Assembly (NCBI GenBank): GCA_947579605.1
Contig: OX388321.1
Coordinates: 22,683,614 to 22,747,613, forward strand
DNA length: 64,000 nucleotides
Origin: Athripsodes cinereus
Lineage: Eukaryota; Arthropoda; Insecta; Trichoptera; Leptoceridae
Direction of reading: 5' to 3'
This document shows positions 40,884 through 51,828 of the stretch, piece after piece. The notes beneath the pieces are model-generated. The model was not told where the DNA came from. It searched no databases and saw only the letters and a program-made list of their open reading frames with translations. The translations under genes were made by a program, and so were the position numbers. The stretch's first letter is position 1. Each line of letters opens with the position of its first letter.

Positions 40884-41404
40884 CTGATAATGATAATATA
40901 ATAACAAACGTGTTAAGATATAATATTTTATAAGAGAAATCTCTACCCTCCTAGAAGTATACTTAATTCCGTCGCGTTTGTCTAGTACATACAACAACCA
41001 CCCAACATTGCTGCGCTCTACTGTTGTACCTACTACTAGATACTGTGGTAATTTATCATTCTTTAGTTATTTGAATATTTCAAATTAAGATTAGTCTGAC
41101 TACAGTTTAATAGCCATCGTTCATACAATTAACAATTCAAATTTACGATGGGGTTGAATAATAATAATAATAATGTTATGTATTTTATCCAAACCACAAA
41201 AACCCCGTATAAATTATTATTATTATTGTTTTAAAGTAAATCTTGGTTGAATTTGTGCAGAAAGAATTAACCGCGTTTCCTCTTAACCGGAATACTAGGA
41301 TATTTATAGTTTTACCCGGTTCTGCTCAGGAAATCATCATCAAATTGATTAATAAGATTATTATTAATTTATAATAATCTTTTTTTATTTTTATTTATTT
41401 ATTT

Positions 41405-41525
41405 TATTCTTCTCTGGAACATTGTTTACAATAATAAAAATTAAAACAGTATCATAGATAATATCAGTTATACAATTCAATGTACAGAGGGCGAGAGTCT
41501 TCCAAGAGAGAGTCCAACTAACCCG
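41405..41525 (-). mobile_element. LINE 3'-end remnant (tail only)
   Basis: On the minus strand it reads CGGGTTAGTTGGACTCTCTC, CTCGCCCTCTGTACATTG and an AATAAATAAA-like end. It resembles 12672-12778. Confidence 0.55.
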
Positions 41526-41562
41526 GTTTTAAATAGGTACCAAACAGCAAAATTCGTCAAAA

Positions 41563-41765
41563 ACCAGCAGGGCTACTCTTAACACAATCTAAATACGATC
41601 TTAATCTAGTCTTGATCTTGATCATACGACGCACGAAGGGACTTTGGTCAAAAACACCGCGCTACTGCTACCGCGCGATCGGTATGCGCGTATTTTTGGT
41701 CAATAGTCACTTCGCGCGTCGTATAGATTAAGATCGTGTTTAGATTTTGTCAAGACTGCGTGACC
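41563..41765. mobile_element. Palindromic MITE M3, copy 2 (decayed)
   Basis: The left end ACCAGCAGGGCTACTC and the arm through GATCATACGACGCACGAAG match copy 1. The centre has CGCGCTACTGCTACCGCGC. The right arm lacks ATCAAGATCAAGACTA and ends irregularly at CAAGACTGCGTGACC. Confidence 0.8.
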
Positions 41766-41964
41766 ATAGAATCTGTGCGCACAGTTCTGATGTAAAATAA
41801 TTATTTGTGATATATTTTTGCTTAGTTTTTATGCTTTCACAAACATTCGACACTCTGAATCACTATGATAATTATATTATATCTGTATCTTGATAAACTT
41901 TCAATAAGTTTACTCACTATACAATGCAAATCCATGTACAAAAAAAAATACTATACTACTATAC

Positions 41965-42362
41965 TATACCCTCACGCCATGTCCCAGGAGGGGTAGGCAG
42001 AGAGAACGGAACGCCATATAGATCTATCCTTACATACTTCTTTCGCTTCCTCTACATTCATCCAGTTTCTCATACATGCACGCCGATTTCTCTCACTCAG
42101 CACGCGTCCGTCCTTAAGAATTTGGTCCACTTGATCAAGCCACGTGGTTCTTGGACGTCCGCGCTTCCTCACACCCCTTCTTTCAGATAAATACATCCTC
42201 TTCGTCATCCTTTCATCTTGCATTCGCTCAACATGTCCAAACCATCTCAACTTGTTTACACGCATTCTGTCCACAACACTCTTCACACATCCGCTCATTC
42301 TCCTGATATCCTCATTCTTCACTCTATCTCGCAACGTTTTACCAACCATTCTTCTCAGTGAA
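41965..42362 (-). mobile_element. LINE group LA C-terminus, open frame
   Basis: The minus strand reads SLRRMVGKTLRDRVKNEDIR, VNKLRWFGHVERMQDERMTK, RMYLSERRGVRKRGRPRTTW, LDQVDQILKDGRVLSERNRR, NVEEAKEVCKDRSIWRSVLS and AYPSWDMA, then a stop. Within it SGCVKSVV differs from the usual SGCKRSVV. It is 5'-truncated near 42362, with a TAGTATAGTATA-type tail on the 3' side. Confidence 0.85.
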
Positions 42363-43189
42363 CAAAACAAAAAAAAATAATTGAAAGAATATTATTATAC
42401 ATATTAAATACTTACAAGAACTTATATAACAAAGTTACACAATGCTAATTAAAAATGAGTTTTTTCCATCCTCAAAATTAAGTAGAGTCCGTGTTTTGAT
42501 GATAAAAAATAATCAATTTCCATATAGCTATAATCAATTTGAATGTATACCTTTTATGTAATTGTTTTTAATCAATGTACAGTACAGAATGAATAAATAA
42601 ATAAATAAATAAAAATAAATCCAGCGCTCATATCTCTGTCAATAAAATATTTATGAAATATTTATATTTTTTTAGACATAAATCTAGGCAAGAAATGAGA
42701 CCTCGCATATGTAGAATGAAATATTTTTCTCTATTTTTTTTTTGTAATGAGCGTATCTAAAGTATATACAGACAAACGAACAGAAAAAAATAAATACAAA
42801 ATTTGTTATTCTTACGGTTCAAAAATATATATCTAAGCTCAAAAATGACTTTTGGTTGTGATTATAAATGTTCTCAGCGATATTTGAATAACTGTGAAGT
42901 AATGCACGAATCTAAAAAATGCAGCCGTAGAAATGTAGCTATTTTTATCATATATTAAAACAAATTTATGTCCATATATTAAGTATCTTGAAGCAAGAAA
43001 AATGAACCAAAATTTCATGATTTTCTAGGAAATTTGTAATAATAACTTGTTTAAATTGACAGCTAAGATAAATGACATTGGTTGTTTGACAATCATCATT
43101 GTTTTTTTTTAATTTCATGTTTCATTTCGTAAAATGGTTGAATTTTGCGAAATAATATTACATACCTACTTTGATTCCTTGGATCTGTG
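42363..43189. other. Unassigned AT-rich stretch
   Basis: An (AAAT)n run near 42590-42615 following AATCAATGTACAGTAC is probably a LINE tail. No gene was seen. Confidence 0.4.
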
Positions 43190-43400
43190 TTAAGGGTGTG
43201 AAATTCCATAAAGAAAATTAAAAGTATTTTTGCACTTTCTTATTTTTTAAGAAATTATCCTTGTCTTTCAAGGACATTGTCAGTACTGTCAATCTTGACT
43301 TGATAGACATGGATATCAAGATCAACAATGTCCTTGAAAGACGAAAGTTTTCTCTGAATTAAGAATCAACGAAGTAGGAGTGTTTGTCAATGGAAATGCA
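43190..43400 (-). mobile_element. Fold-back MITE M2, degenerate copy
   Basis: The left extension CTGTGTTAAGGGTGTGAAAT then TCCATA is followed by arms CTTTCAAGGACATTGTCAG and ACAATGTCCTTGAAAGACG. The right end has no extension. It lies about 150 bp upstream of the host exon. Confidence 0.7.
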
Positions 43401-43550
43401 GTCGTTTATAGTTAGTTGGAAGAAATCTTTCCTTGCAATACAATCGCCTTTTATGTTAAACTGAACTAAATATATTTGTGTGTCAATTTATTTGTAATAG
43501 ATTCACCTTGTAAAAAATAATATTTATTTGTTTTTTCTTTTTATTTTCAG

Positions 43551-43633
43551 AAATCGAGTTTAACATCTAAAAGGGAAAATGTGTTCTTTGTGATTTTCTT
43601 GTGCTGTGAATAGTGTATTATATTAAAATAAAC
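43551..43633 (+). promoter_or_regulatory. 5'UTR part of host exon with upstream ORF
   Basis: The splice acceptor TTTTTCTTTTTATTTTCAG ends at 43550, preceded by a pyrimidine-rich tract. The 83 nt up to the first long-frame ATG contain a four-codon upstream ORF at 43579-43593 (M-C-S-L-stop). It could lower translation of the main frame. An upstream non-coding exon is implied but not located. Confidence 0.55.
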
Positions 43634-43796
43634 ATGATTTTAAGATCAATCATATCTAGTGATTGTGTAAAAATGAGCCCATTAACTTCAGGGCTAGGTA
43701 GTGCTGTGTTTCTGTTCATCCTGATGACAAGCATAGCAGACTGCAAGAAGGCGTACCAAGACACTGTGGAGCTGATTAGTGATCTAGATAAACCAA
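43634..43796 (+). CDS. First coding exon of an unidentified secreted or membrane protein
   Basis: The frame starts at ATG 43634 in the context AAACATGA. It reads MILRSIISSDCVKMSPLTSG, LGSAVFLFILMTSIADCKK and AYQDTVELISDLDKPS, reaching the donor A|GTAAGTAC at 43796/43797 in phase 1. LGSAVFLFILMTSIA is a signal-peptide hydrophobic core with likely cleavage near SIA-DC. From the second Met (43673) the leader would be about 23 residues, a usual length; from the first it would be 36. Balanced amino-acid use and good splice sites set it apart from the AT-driven frames around it. The family is not recognised. Later exons are not seen in this window. It is probably a real gene, product unknown. Confidence 0.65.
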
Positions 43797-44670
43797 GTAA
43801 GTACTTTAACTGTTTCTTAACCGATTTTGACTATAATTTTACACTTAACATTTTTTCGAAAAAATAAGTTATGATCCTGCATACATATTAATTTATTTGA
43901 ACAATAAACGGCATTTGACTTTTGTAATTTTTTTTCCCGACTTTATTTCTAGTACGCAAAATATTCGAGTATTTATTCATTCATGACCATTCTGTAAAGG
44001 AACACGCTTCCCCCAAATATCCTTTTCCATCGCTTCCAGGGCCTCTGGCCACTCAAAAGTAAAATATATTGTTTTTTTTTTAATTAACCTAGTAAATATT
44101 TTTTGTTTGTTTGAATAAGTGCGTTCCAAAGGTTGTTCGAAAAATATAACTCTTTCTTCAGGAACTTTTTGCCGTAACTTCGATATTTCTAGATCTCTTC
44201 AAGGTTCTGGTTGATGACTGTTCAGAACGTGGTGAGGTTTGCACAAGGCATTGCTTCGTCCCTTCCCAAAGCATTAATCTTAACTTACGTATTCATTTCA
44301 AAAGTATTTTTTTTTATTATTCCTTATTTTTGGTCAAGTATGTATTATTCATTCAAGTTGTTTTAACAAATCCCGACAGCTTGTTATGCTCTATTTGTTG
44401 TTTCTCTATAATTCCCTTTACACGATCGATTTTATTTTACAGAAAGTACAAAGTAGGATATCAATAAAAGCATACTCTTTCCTTATTTTGCTCATTTTTC
44501 CGCTCGTTCTCGGGATAAAGATATTTTGATCTCGCGATTTTTCATTTTGCCCGAGGTGTTTGGTTGGTGGAAAATGGAATGATTTCATATTATCTATTGA
44601 AAGCTTTCGCTGTTATATAACATCTTATATTATCACTATACATATTATACGTAGGTACAATTGTATGATA
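43797..44670 (+). other. Start of downstream intron, no further exon seen
   Basis: It starts GTAAGTACTTTAAC. The frame runs on to a stop at 43865-43867, but composition changes to AT-rich intron-like sequence right after the donor. No gene or repeat is identified in the rest. Confidence 0.45.
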
Positions 44671-45125
44671 ATCGTAAGTTTCTAAATCTATGGAGCTTTA
44701 AAGCTTCCATTTCATTTAATACATTTCTTACAAAACAAACTATTGAAATTATTGTAAAAGGAAAGGTAGAATTTGAATTCTGTCTTCTTTAGCTATGCCG
44801 TAAGGAGTGATAATAAATAAAAATATGGTTGAATTTCAATCGTACGTTTTGAAATCTATGCAGCCTTAAAGGTCCTTACAAACCAAACTATTGAAATTAT
44901 TGTGAAAGGAAAGGTAGAATTTGAATTCTGTCTTCTTTAGCTATGCCGTAAGGAGTGATAGTAAATAAAAATATGGTTGAATTTCAATCGTACGTTTTGA
45001 AATCTATGTAGCCTTAAAGGTCCTTACAAACCAAACTATTTTAATTATTATTAAAGAATAGGTAAAATTGGCATTCAGTCTTCCTTGGCTTTTCCGTAAG
45101 AGATGCTATGTAATAAATATATATA
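44671..45125. repeat. Tandem repeat, 148-bp unit (two near-identical, two diverged units)
   Basis: Units 44745-44892 and 44893-45040 differ at only a few positions and contain GAATTTGAATTCTGTCTTC and CTATGCCGTAAGGAGTGATA. A diverged third unit follows (45041 to about 45125, with CAGTCTTCCTTGGC). The end of a diverged unit precedes (44671-44744). Confidence 0.85.
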
Positions 45126-45289
45126 TCAAATAAGATTAATCAAATTTTAAGATAAAGATAATAAATTTAAAAAATATTATACTTACTGATATTTTTGTGA
45201 CACTTTGTATTGATTTTAAAAATTGTAACCAATGTGCAATAAATAAATAATAAATTATTTGTTATCTCTGCATTTATTTTGTAAAACTT

Positions 45290-45410
45290 TAGATGTGTTG
45301 GAAGAGATCACGCCTCGGCGATAAACTCGCTCTCTTAAATGCTTTTTTCTATAAAATTGTATGTATTGTGATCAATTTACAGTAAAAAATGAGTAAATAA
45401 ATAAATACTT
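45290..45410 (+). mobile_element. LINE 3'-end remnant (tail only)
   Basis: GTTGGAAGAGATCACGCC, TCGGCGATAAACTCGC, GTATGTATTGTGATCAATTT and an AATAAATAAATA tail. It is similar to 61622-61765. Confidence 0.6.
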
Positions 45411-45505
45411 TACCATACCATCACGGCATATCCCACAAGTGGGGTAGCCAGCAGATCAGCTGCATGTAAGAAACATGCAAACTTTCCTCTTCGGAGACTC
45501 TATAA
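45411..45505 (+). repeat. Repeat A, 5' half
   Basis: ACCATCACGGCATATCCCAC, AAGTGGGGTAGCCAGCAGAT and CAGCTGCATGTAAGAAACAT closely match 15897-15950. Confidence 0.7.
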
Positions 45506-46429
45506 TATATATAAATGACAAATAAAAATATGTCTTAGAGTTTTAATAGTTATTTATTTTTCGTGAACTATTAGTTTTAATCAAATCCTTAATTTTTATT
45601 TATATAGAAATGAAAACTTGTTAAAAACTCATATTTTAAGTAAAATATGAGAATATTTTCTTATAATTCTGACGTCATTCAAAGATGGCGATGGTTTTTT
45701 GGAATGTTTTTTTTTTTAAATCAAGATATAAAAAATAAAATCTCTAACACACACATCTCTTGGAATGTTTTTCCATTATTTCATTTTTAGAAATAGAAAA
45801 TTCGTGAATACGTTTTGTATACCCATTTTTTTTTATCGAGAACCGCTGATGCCCCTAAGTAATACATAATACCATCTGTGTAAAATTTTCTAAAAAGTCT
45901 TTTTCCCATGAAAACGAGTTGTTGCCCGAGGGGTTAGGCGATGTTATATTATTATCTAGTACCTATCTATATTTATCTATCAATAAATATTTTAGCCCGC
46001 TCCTATAATTGTATATTCGTTCATTTAGTCATACCATCACAATTGCGGGATTGAGTAGACCAACCTTACGGAATACACGTGCAAATCATCCATTTTGTAC
46101 TATTAGAAGTTCAGATATTATTCAAAATATGTAGTTGAAACGCCTCACCCTGAACTGAAGATGTTTTAAATGTCTTTAACGTAATGTTTTACGAATACAT
46201 CTTACAGAGCATTTGAAAACAAACCGAAAAAACTGGGTGATGTCTTTTTTATCGAGTTCTCCTCGGGATTTAAAAAAAACTCTTTGTATAGGGATATTTT
46301 CTAGATCTTTTATCATGGACCGCCAGAAGAACTAAGAGAATTATCCAGTTTCGAAAAGCCAACAATCATACAAAAACCCTTTGTAATGTGTTCTCAAATA
46401 ATTATACAGTAATTCAGACACCTCGTATG

Positions 46430-46665
46430 CAGAGGTGATAAGAGTATCAAAAGCTGATCACGACAGAAACTACGCCACCCTAAAAACACAGAGGTGATTG
46501 AAAAATGTTTTGGATCTATCAGATCAAACGGGCTGCATCTCCAACAGCTTTTATCAGCACCTGGCTGAGAACAGAAGAGGATGGCGCAGAGTTATTCTTG
46601 AGTGGCAATTCGGAGATCACGATCCACAAAAATTGAGGGAAGAGAGAAAGAAATATAATACTAGA
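46430..46665 (+). mobile_element. LINE C-terminal fragment ending HDPQ..REER (LF relative)
   Basis: In frame: AEVIRVSKADHDRNYATLK, TQR, stop, LKNVLDLSDQTGCISNSF, YQHLAENRRGWRRVILEW and QFGDHDPQKLREERKK. The AEN...WRR....W...DHDPQ ending resembles the GGHDPQH end at 31826. One in-frame stop and no upstream domain mark it as inactive. Confidence 0.6.
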
Positions 46666-47276
46666 AAATCAGAAGTGAAAATTATTCCTTTTATTCAAAC
46701 TCTCATCATTTTAATACTCACTTCTCGCAATGAGATCACTGGGAGAGATAACCATAAAACTAGTATACTTAGTTGTCAAATAAACATTTCATTTTGTGTC
46801 TAATATTGTTGATACGTTTCATCGGAAATGTTTTTTTTATTTCCTGCGTGATATTGGGCTTAAATCTAGTATCATAATATATATGCATGAAAAACATCTA
46901 CATTTTCAGTAAAGTTACTGCGTCATGGATGGGTGAAAAGCTCCAAGGCAGAAAAACCTTAACCTGTAAGCTTTTAAACTATTCACAATTCTGAAAAAAA
47001 AAATATCGATTGCTTCAATCCCAGACCTTAATCATGACTCAACAAATTTAATATTATTGAGTTATTGAATCTAAACGACTTAGACATGTGTATTGTGAAA
47101 ATAATGATAATGTACGTAGTGGATACTGCATAACAATTTGAAATTGAATATTATTACTTATGAATAAAACACATTTTATATCAAACCATGTTATAAAAAT
47201 ACAAAAAAATGTGACCTTTCTAGAGAGACCTTATTTTGTATTATTTATTGATTTTGCGGTAACGTTGTGGTAGTTT

Positions 47277-47448
47277 CTAAACATAACTACGAATGTTTGG
47301 AGTCAAAAACTTTACAAATACCACTAAAAATAATTATTATACGCGCGACCAAGGTTTCAACATGTAACCTGTCATTCTCAAGCACAATATTTGACTAATG
47401 TGGTATTTTTGTAAAGTTTTTTGACTCCAAACATTCGTAATTAACTTT
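47277..47448. mobile_element. Fold-back element, arms about 45 bp
   Basis: Arm with TACGAATGTTTGGAGTCAAA and ACTTTACAAATACCAC (about 47277-47323) pairs with GTGGTATTTTTGTAAAG then TTGACTCCAAACATTCGTA (about 47399-47448). The loop is about 75 bp, with no ORF. Confidence 0.7.
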
Positions 47449-47555
47449 ATTTTGTATCGAAAGATCATCTTATCGTTCACGAGTATCAGATCAAGATGAT
47501 GCTGTAATTTTTTTTCTGTTACATGTTTTTTCTTTAAATTTTCACCCAAATACAA

Positions 47556-47850
47556 TCTTGAGCAATGGATTGTCAGTCGTCTTTAGCATTTAATTCCTCT
47601 AGATCTCGGTTAATGTTATCTAATAATCTTTGTCTTGGTCTGGCCAATGATCTTCTTCACACGGGTATACTCTGCAGAATAGCTCTAGTCGACTTTTCTT
47701 CTTCGGATCTAACGACGTGGCCAATCCATGCCAATCTTCGGGATCTGATTTCACTCATAATAATAGGTTTATTTCCAGGTCCTTTCTACAATACTAAGAT
47801 TCCGAACCATAGATGACCACTGGTTTAATAAGTGTATTGTATACTTGTGG
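47556..47850 (-). mobile_element. LINE C-terminal fragment (group LI), broken
   Basis: Across small shifts, the minus strand reads YTLIKPVVIYGSES, KLREIRRLAWIGHVVRSEEE, KSTRAILQSIPV and LARPRQRLLDNINRDLEELN. TLIKPVV.YG.E, then RL.W.GHV.R.EE...RA, then RPR.R..D.....L is the common order of LINE C-termini. It differs from LA and LB in details, so it is a separate family. Confidence 0.7.
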
Positions 47851-48204
47851 TTTCACTTTGGATAGTACTTATTATAAATAATAGTACCTACTAAAGTATT
47901 CATTTGTCAATTTGATAAATATTTATTTCTTAATCGAAGCCGGGTAAGAGAAATATAAGATAGAATAACACATTAGCTGTATAGATAGCAAATAATATTG
48001 ATGTACTTCAACCTTATTCGAGTGTATAGCAAACTCAGTCCTGATACAATAAAAACACACCAGTGATTTTTCTAATGATAATATTGTTCTTATTTCTATC
48101 AAAGCTTTTCTATTAACTGTACAGCCGACCCTCATTTTCCGAATTCGTTTCATACAAACTGTAGATATATTATATTACAGTTTTTGCTAATACATAAAAT
48201 TGTG

Positions 48205-48330
48205 ATATTTTGGACATGTGGAGCGTATGAATAACGAAGAGGGTCTATCTATCTAATAAAGGGCGTTTCAGAATGCCCGGACGTCCAAAAATCACGCGGT
48301 TAGACCACGTGGATCATATTATTCTCAAAA
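48205..48330 (+). mobile_element. LINE group LA, short degenerate fragment
   Basis: GATATTTTGGACATGTGGAG (RYFGHVE), CGTATGAATAACGAAGAGG (RMNNEER), CGGACGTCCAAAAATCACG (GRPKIT) and AGACCACGTGGATCATAT (DHVDHI) match LA. Confidence 0.7.
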
Positions 48331-48592
48331 ACTCTTTATTAGAATAACTCGAGTTTCGACTTGTAAAGACCTTTTCAAACTCAGTCAAATTTCATTTCTT
48401 GATTAATATGGAGTTTTCCAAAAAAAAAAAAAAAAACAATAAAATACAAAATCTATTTCTACATACAAGTCTAGTCATTAATGCAAGTTTATTTTCCTAA
48501 GGAAAAATATGAGTCTGTCTGTACGCAAACTGAATGAAGTGTAAACTATTGTAGAAATTTACCAACCTACACATCTAAACAACGAGCTACAT

Positions 48593-48776
48593 TTTTTTTT
48601 TTTAAAAAAGATATATCTGGGTTTGTTATAAACCCAAATACAACCTTATACACCTTTCACACTAAGCTAAAAGCTTGTGCCGTGAAAGGGGAGTATGCCG
48701 GCACCTGGAATCGAACCACAGACCCCTTGTTCTGAAGGCCGAGACTCTACCTCCAGGCTACCGACGAACTCATTGA
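48593..48776 (-). mobile_element. tRNA-derived SINE S2, full-length copy
   Basis: On the minus strand the order is GAGTTCGTCGGTAGCCTGG, AGGTAGAGTCTCGGCCTTC, a B box GGTTCGATTCC (near 48711-48721), TGCCGGCATACTCCCC, CACAAGCTTTTAGC, GTTGTATTTGGGTTTATAAC, AAACCCAGATATATC and a poly(A)-rich end. It defines the S2 3' end found alone at 7235 and 13008. Confidence 0.85.
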
Positions 48777-49483
48777 ACTAATATTTTACTTGTAAAGAGC
48801 ACCTAAAATTTCTAACTTATAATGTGTTTTTCCAACGAATGTATAATAATTATATTGTTCGTTTAGTGCTATTTACGTTATGCGAATCACGACTCCATAC
48901 AAATGTTATACCTATAATAGATAATATACAAAAGTGATTACTCAAGTACCCAGGTATTTATGTATACTTTCCATTGAAATATTATGATTTAATATTAGCT
49001 TATAACAAAAATAATATCCGTTTCTCGGTAAAATAATAGATGAGAGAAGATAAACGGATGGTATATCTTTCTTTTCCATGATTAATAATAATAATTATAT
49101 AGAACACAAAAGAAACAACGAAAAATGTCTTACCCACTCATAAATATTTTAGCCCGTTCGTATATTTGTATGTATGTATGTCCTCAATGAACTCCGTAGT
49201 TAGGAAAGACGGAGATAAAATATGAAATATCTACTCACTTTATGAGGTCTTATCTTCTGGGTAGGCTCATAGGCTGCAAATACTTTGAACTCAATATCTC
49301 ATTTATTGACAGAGGTATTAGTGTAGGTATTTTATCGGCATTTATTTTGCAAAACTCTATAATAATGTCTTGATAAAAAAATTAAAATATGTTATGAAAG
49401 TTTAACTAGTTATGTCATGAATTTTTTTGACACAATTGGATGTCGTGAACTGGATTTTTTACTTACTTGTAGATGTCAAACAT
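48777..49483. other. Unassigned AT-rich stretch
   Basis: Only a short TATGTATGTATG run near 49170 stands out. No gene was seen. Confidence 0.4.
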
Positions 49484-49810
49484 ATTTTGAATCACTTCAG
49501 ATTAATCTTCCCAAATGATCACACACATCCATAGTCAACCTATTTGAATAGGTATTAACTAGGTAGGTATGTTATATATGATACACATACATATGTGAAC
49601 TTCCTTAAGGAGTGCACAACACAGAGTTTCGATGCTTATGAATCGACTTAAGGCTACTTAGTTACTTTGTTAAAATGACGAAGGTTTCGACTTTTGATAT
49701 CTTCTTCGAACTTAATCTACATATTATTCGAGTTTATAAGGGTTCATTTGAAAGAAACCTACAAATCATTTCGAAACCTTGTTCACTATAACAAAGTAAC
49801 TAGCAAAACT
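49484..49810. repeat. Dispersed fold-back repeat R4, copy 2
   Basis: TATTAACTAGGTAGGTATG, ACACATACATATGTGAAC and ACAGAGTTTCGATGCTTATG match 30703-30880. Inverted arms TAGTTACTTTGTTAAAATG / ...TATAACAAAGTAACTA and GAAGGTTTCGA / TCGAAACCTT lie at about 49658-49695 and 49772-49802. Confidence 0.65.
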
Positions 49811-50254
49811 TTGAAACATATTTTTATTTTGGTATCAAGAGATATCAATGTTATCAGATTTGTATGAAGATTGAATAAAATGTAGTTGATATCATGACAG
49901 AACATGGTCGTGCAATATTTTTATATTTATTTATAGTATTGGTACACAATGCAATTATGGTCATAGAACTTTCAGAACTTTCAAGTATATAATGATGTTT
50001 TCTACATTTCCATGAAAAGTATCTACCCACTTATGTATGTATTAATCAAATAAGGGGTGTATTTCGTGAGCGAAGCCGAGATACTATTCTAGTATTAAAA
50101 TAACTGTTTGGTAAAATTATTTCAAGCGATATTGTAGAAATGTACCCACGCAATTTTTGTCTTACATACCTACATGCCAAATACAAAAAGAGCCTAGTAT
50201 TCTGGGGGTTTTGATTTTAAAACGCTTGTTTAGGCATGTGTATATAAATAGCTT

Positions 50255-50430
50255 AACCACGTAAACCAAATCTTGAAAAACGGACACGTGATAAGTACAA
50301 CAAACAGTAGATTATGGTTGAAGAACTATTATATATGTAAGTGTGATGAAACAATGTTTATAAAGACAGGGGAAGGTGCGCTTTAACGTTTATTCCTACC
50401 CCGTGAGTAACTCGTTACGACGTGATTTGA
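50255..50430 (+). mobile_element. LINE group LA, highly degenerate
   Basis: AGCTTAACCACGTAAACCAA (LNHVNQ), AAAAACGGACACGTGATAAG (KNGHVIS), CAGGGGAAGGTGCGC and CCTACCCCGTGAGTAACTCG match the 25424 subgroup order, with stops. Confidence 0.6.
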
Positions 50431-50456
50431 CATATTAAGTGAAAAATAATATATAT

Positions 50457-50935
50457 CATCACCGCCCTCAACGCTCCTCTCGGGAGCACAGGGCAGAAAC
50501 CAGCCTCCTCCATTCAGAGCGTCTCTGTGCCTATTGCGTCACCTCTTTCCATGACATTCCTTGCGCACTGATATTGTTGTCATAGGAACGGTGTATTGTG
50601 AAAGAGGGACGCCCGGGCCGACGGAACCCCCGCGGACGGAAGAACAGTGCTCTTTTTGGCCAACTATCACTAGGCATTCTCAAAACATGTCCCAGCCAGG
50701 TAATCCTTCTAAGACACTTGTTTTCAAAGCTTAGTATCTTCCGCTCTTGAGCCTTGGTTAAGTGCCAAGACTCACAGCCATGTAGAAGGATTGGGATGAT
50801 GCAGGCATTGAACAAGCGGCATTTTGTCCTGATGCTGAGTCCAGACGCCTTCCAAACTTTGTTCATGTTATTGAAAGCCCCGCTAGCAGCTTGGTAATTC
50901 CGACCGGAGATCACCCTCTGGCGTTAAGGTTGCTC
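50457..50935 (-). mobile_element. LINE group LB with an in-frame deletion
   Basis: The minus strand reads GRNYQAASGAFNNMNKVW, KASGLSIRTKCRLFNACIIP, ILLHGCESWHLTKAQERKIL, SFENKCLRRI, directly TWLGHVLRMPSDSW, PKRALFFRPRGFRRPGRPSF, TIHRSYDNNISAQGMSWKE and VTQ, then TAG. About 38 codons present at 20395-20882 (between LRRI and W.GHVLRMP) are missing without a frame change. Remnants of QRRSEWRRLVSAL, GREER and the tail follow the stop. It extends further 5' than any other LB copy here. Confidence 0.85.
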
Positions 50936-51627
50936 CCATTTGTTGTATCTTCTTACTTAATACATCAATTTTACGCGTGTGTTGGAATAATATTGCGAAA
51001 CTGAAACACATTTTTTTCAGTACATGTCTACCCTCTCCTCTACGATGTTTGTTTTGTATCTCAAACCTATCCTATATGGATATCCAAACATGAAGAGTTT
51101 CGTGTGACAACACTCATCCGCAGAAAAATATACGTACGTTAAAGTGGGACGAAAAATACGGTTTTTATTTATTTCTTTTTTTTATCATTTAGTTTGATTA
51201 AATTTAAACACTGTGTCTTTCACTTAGAGTATTATTTATTTTCAAAAGCTTTTCGGAACCTCAATGAAAAAAATACTTGAAACTCTTTTTTGTAATAGAT
51301 TTAGATTTAAAATATACCCAAATAGACATTAGACAATCTTTCACTAAGATATATGTTTGTGAAATAAGGCGGCAGCGGATGGAATCAAACATTGTTCTCT
51401 TGATTGACAGTTCTAGACATTTTAAGTAAGTTAAGTGGGAAAATGAATTCCTTATATTCTTGTTATTTATAAATTATTTCTATTCCATTGTTTATTAATA
51501 ATCCAATAAATGAATGAATAAATGAATATCACCAGACTCAGCCACTCTGAACTGTGAACTGACTGGTACCTCCTTCGCAGCTATGAGGACGATTCTGTTT
51601 TTAGCCATCCGATCTACATGGTCTGTC
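50936..51627. other. Unassigned AT-rich stretch
   Basis: No gene or repeat was recognised. Confidence 0.4.
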
Positions 51628-51828
51628 CAGAGGCCTGAGTCAATAACACATTTCCACGTTTTCGTTCCGTTAGCGATCAAATGCAGACGACGTTGCGCCA
51701 AAGTGTTAATTTTCGTAACTATTGTGTATCAAAGCAACGAAATTGACACTTGCTTGCAACTTCGTCTATACTCGAACGTTAACGGAACGAAAACTTAACG
51801 TGAAAATGTGTTATTGACTCAGGCCTCT
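51628..51828. mobile_element. Palindromic MITE M4, solo copy
   Basis: It is bounded by CAGAGGCCTGAGTCAATAAC and GTTATTGACTCAGGCCTCT. The centre is inverted relative to the dimer copies: AAAGTGTTAATTTTCGTAAC precedes AGCAACGAAATTGACACTTG. It is 201 bp, with no clear target duplication. Confidence 0.85.

Noticed and set aside
40544..40933. 129-codon open frame rich in F, Y, S and L
   Set aside because: It is AT-rich low-complexity sequence ending in an LH tail, with no domain and no splice or start support.
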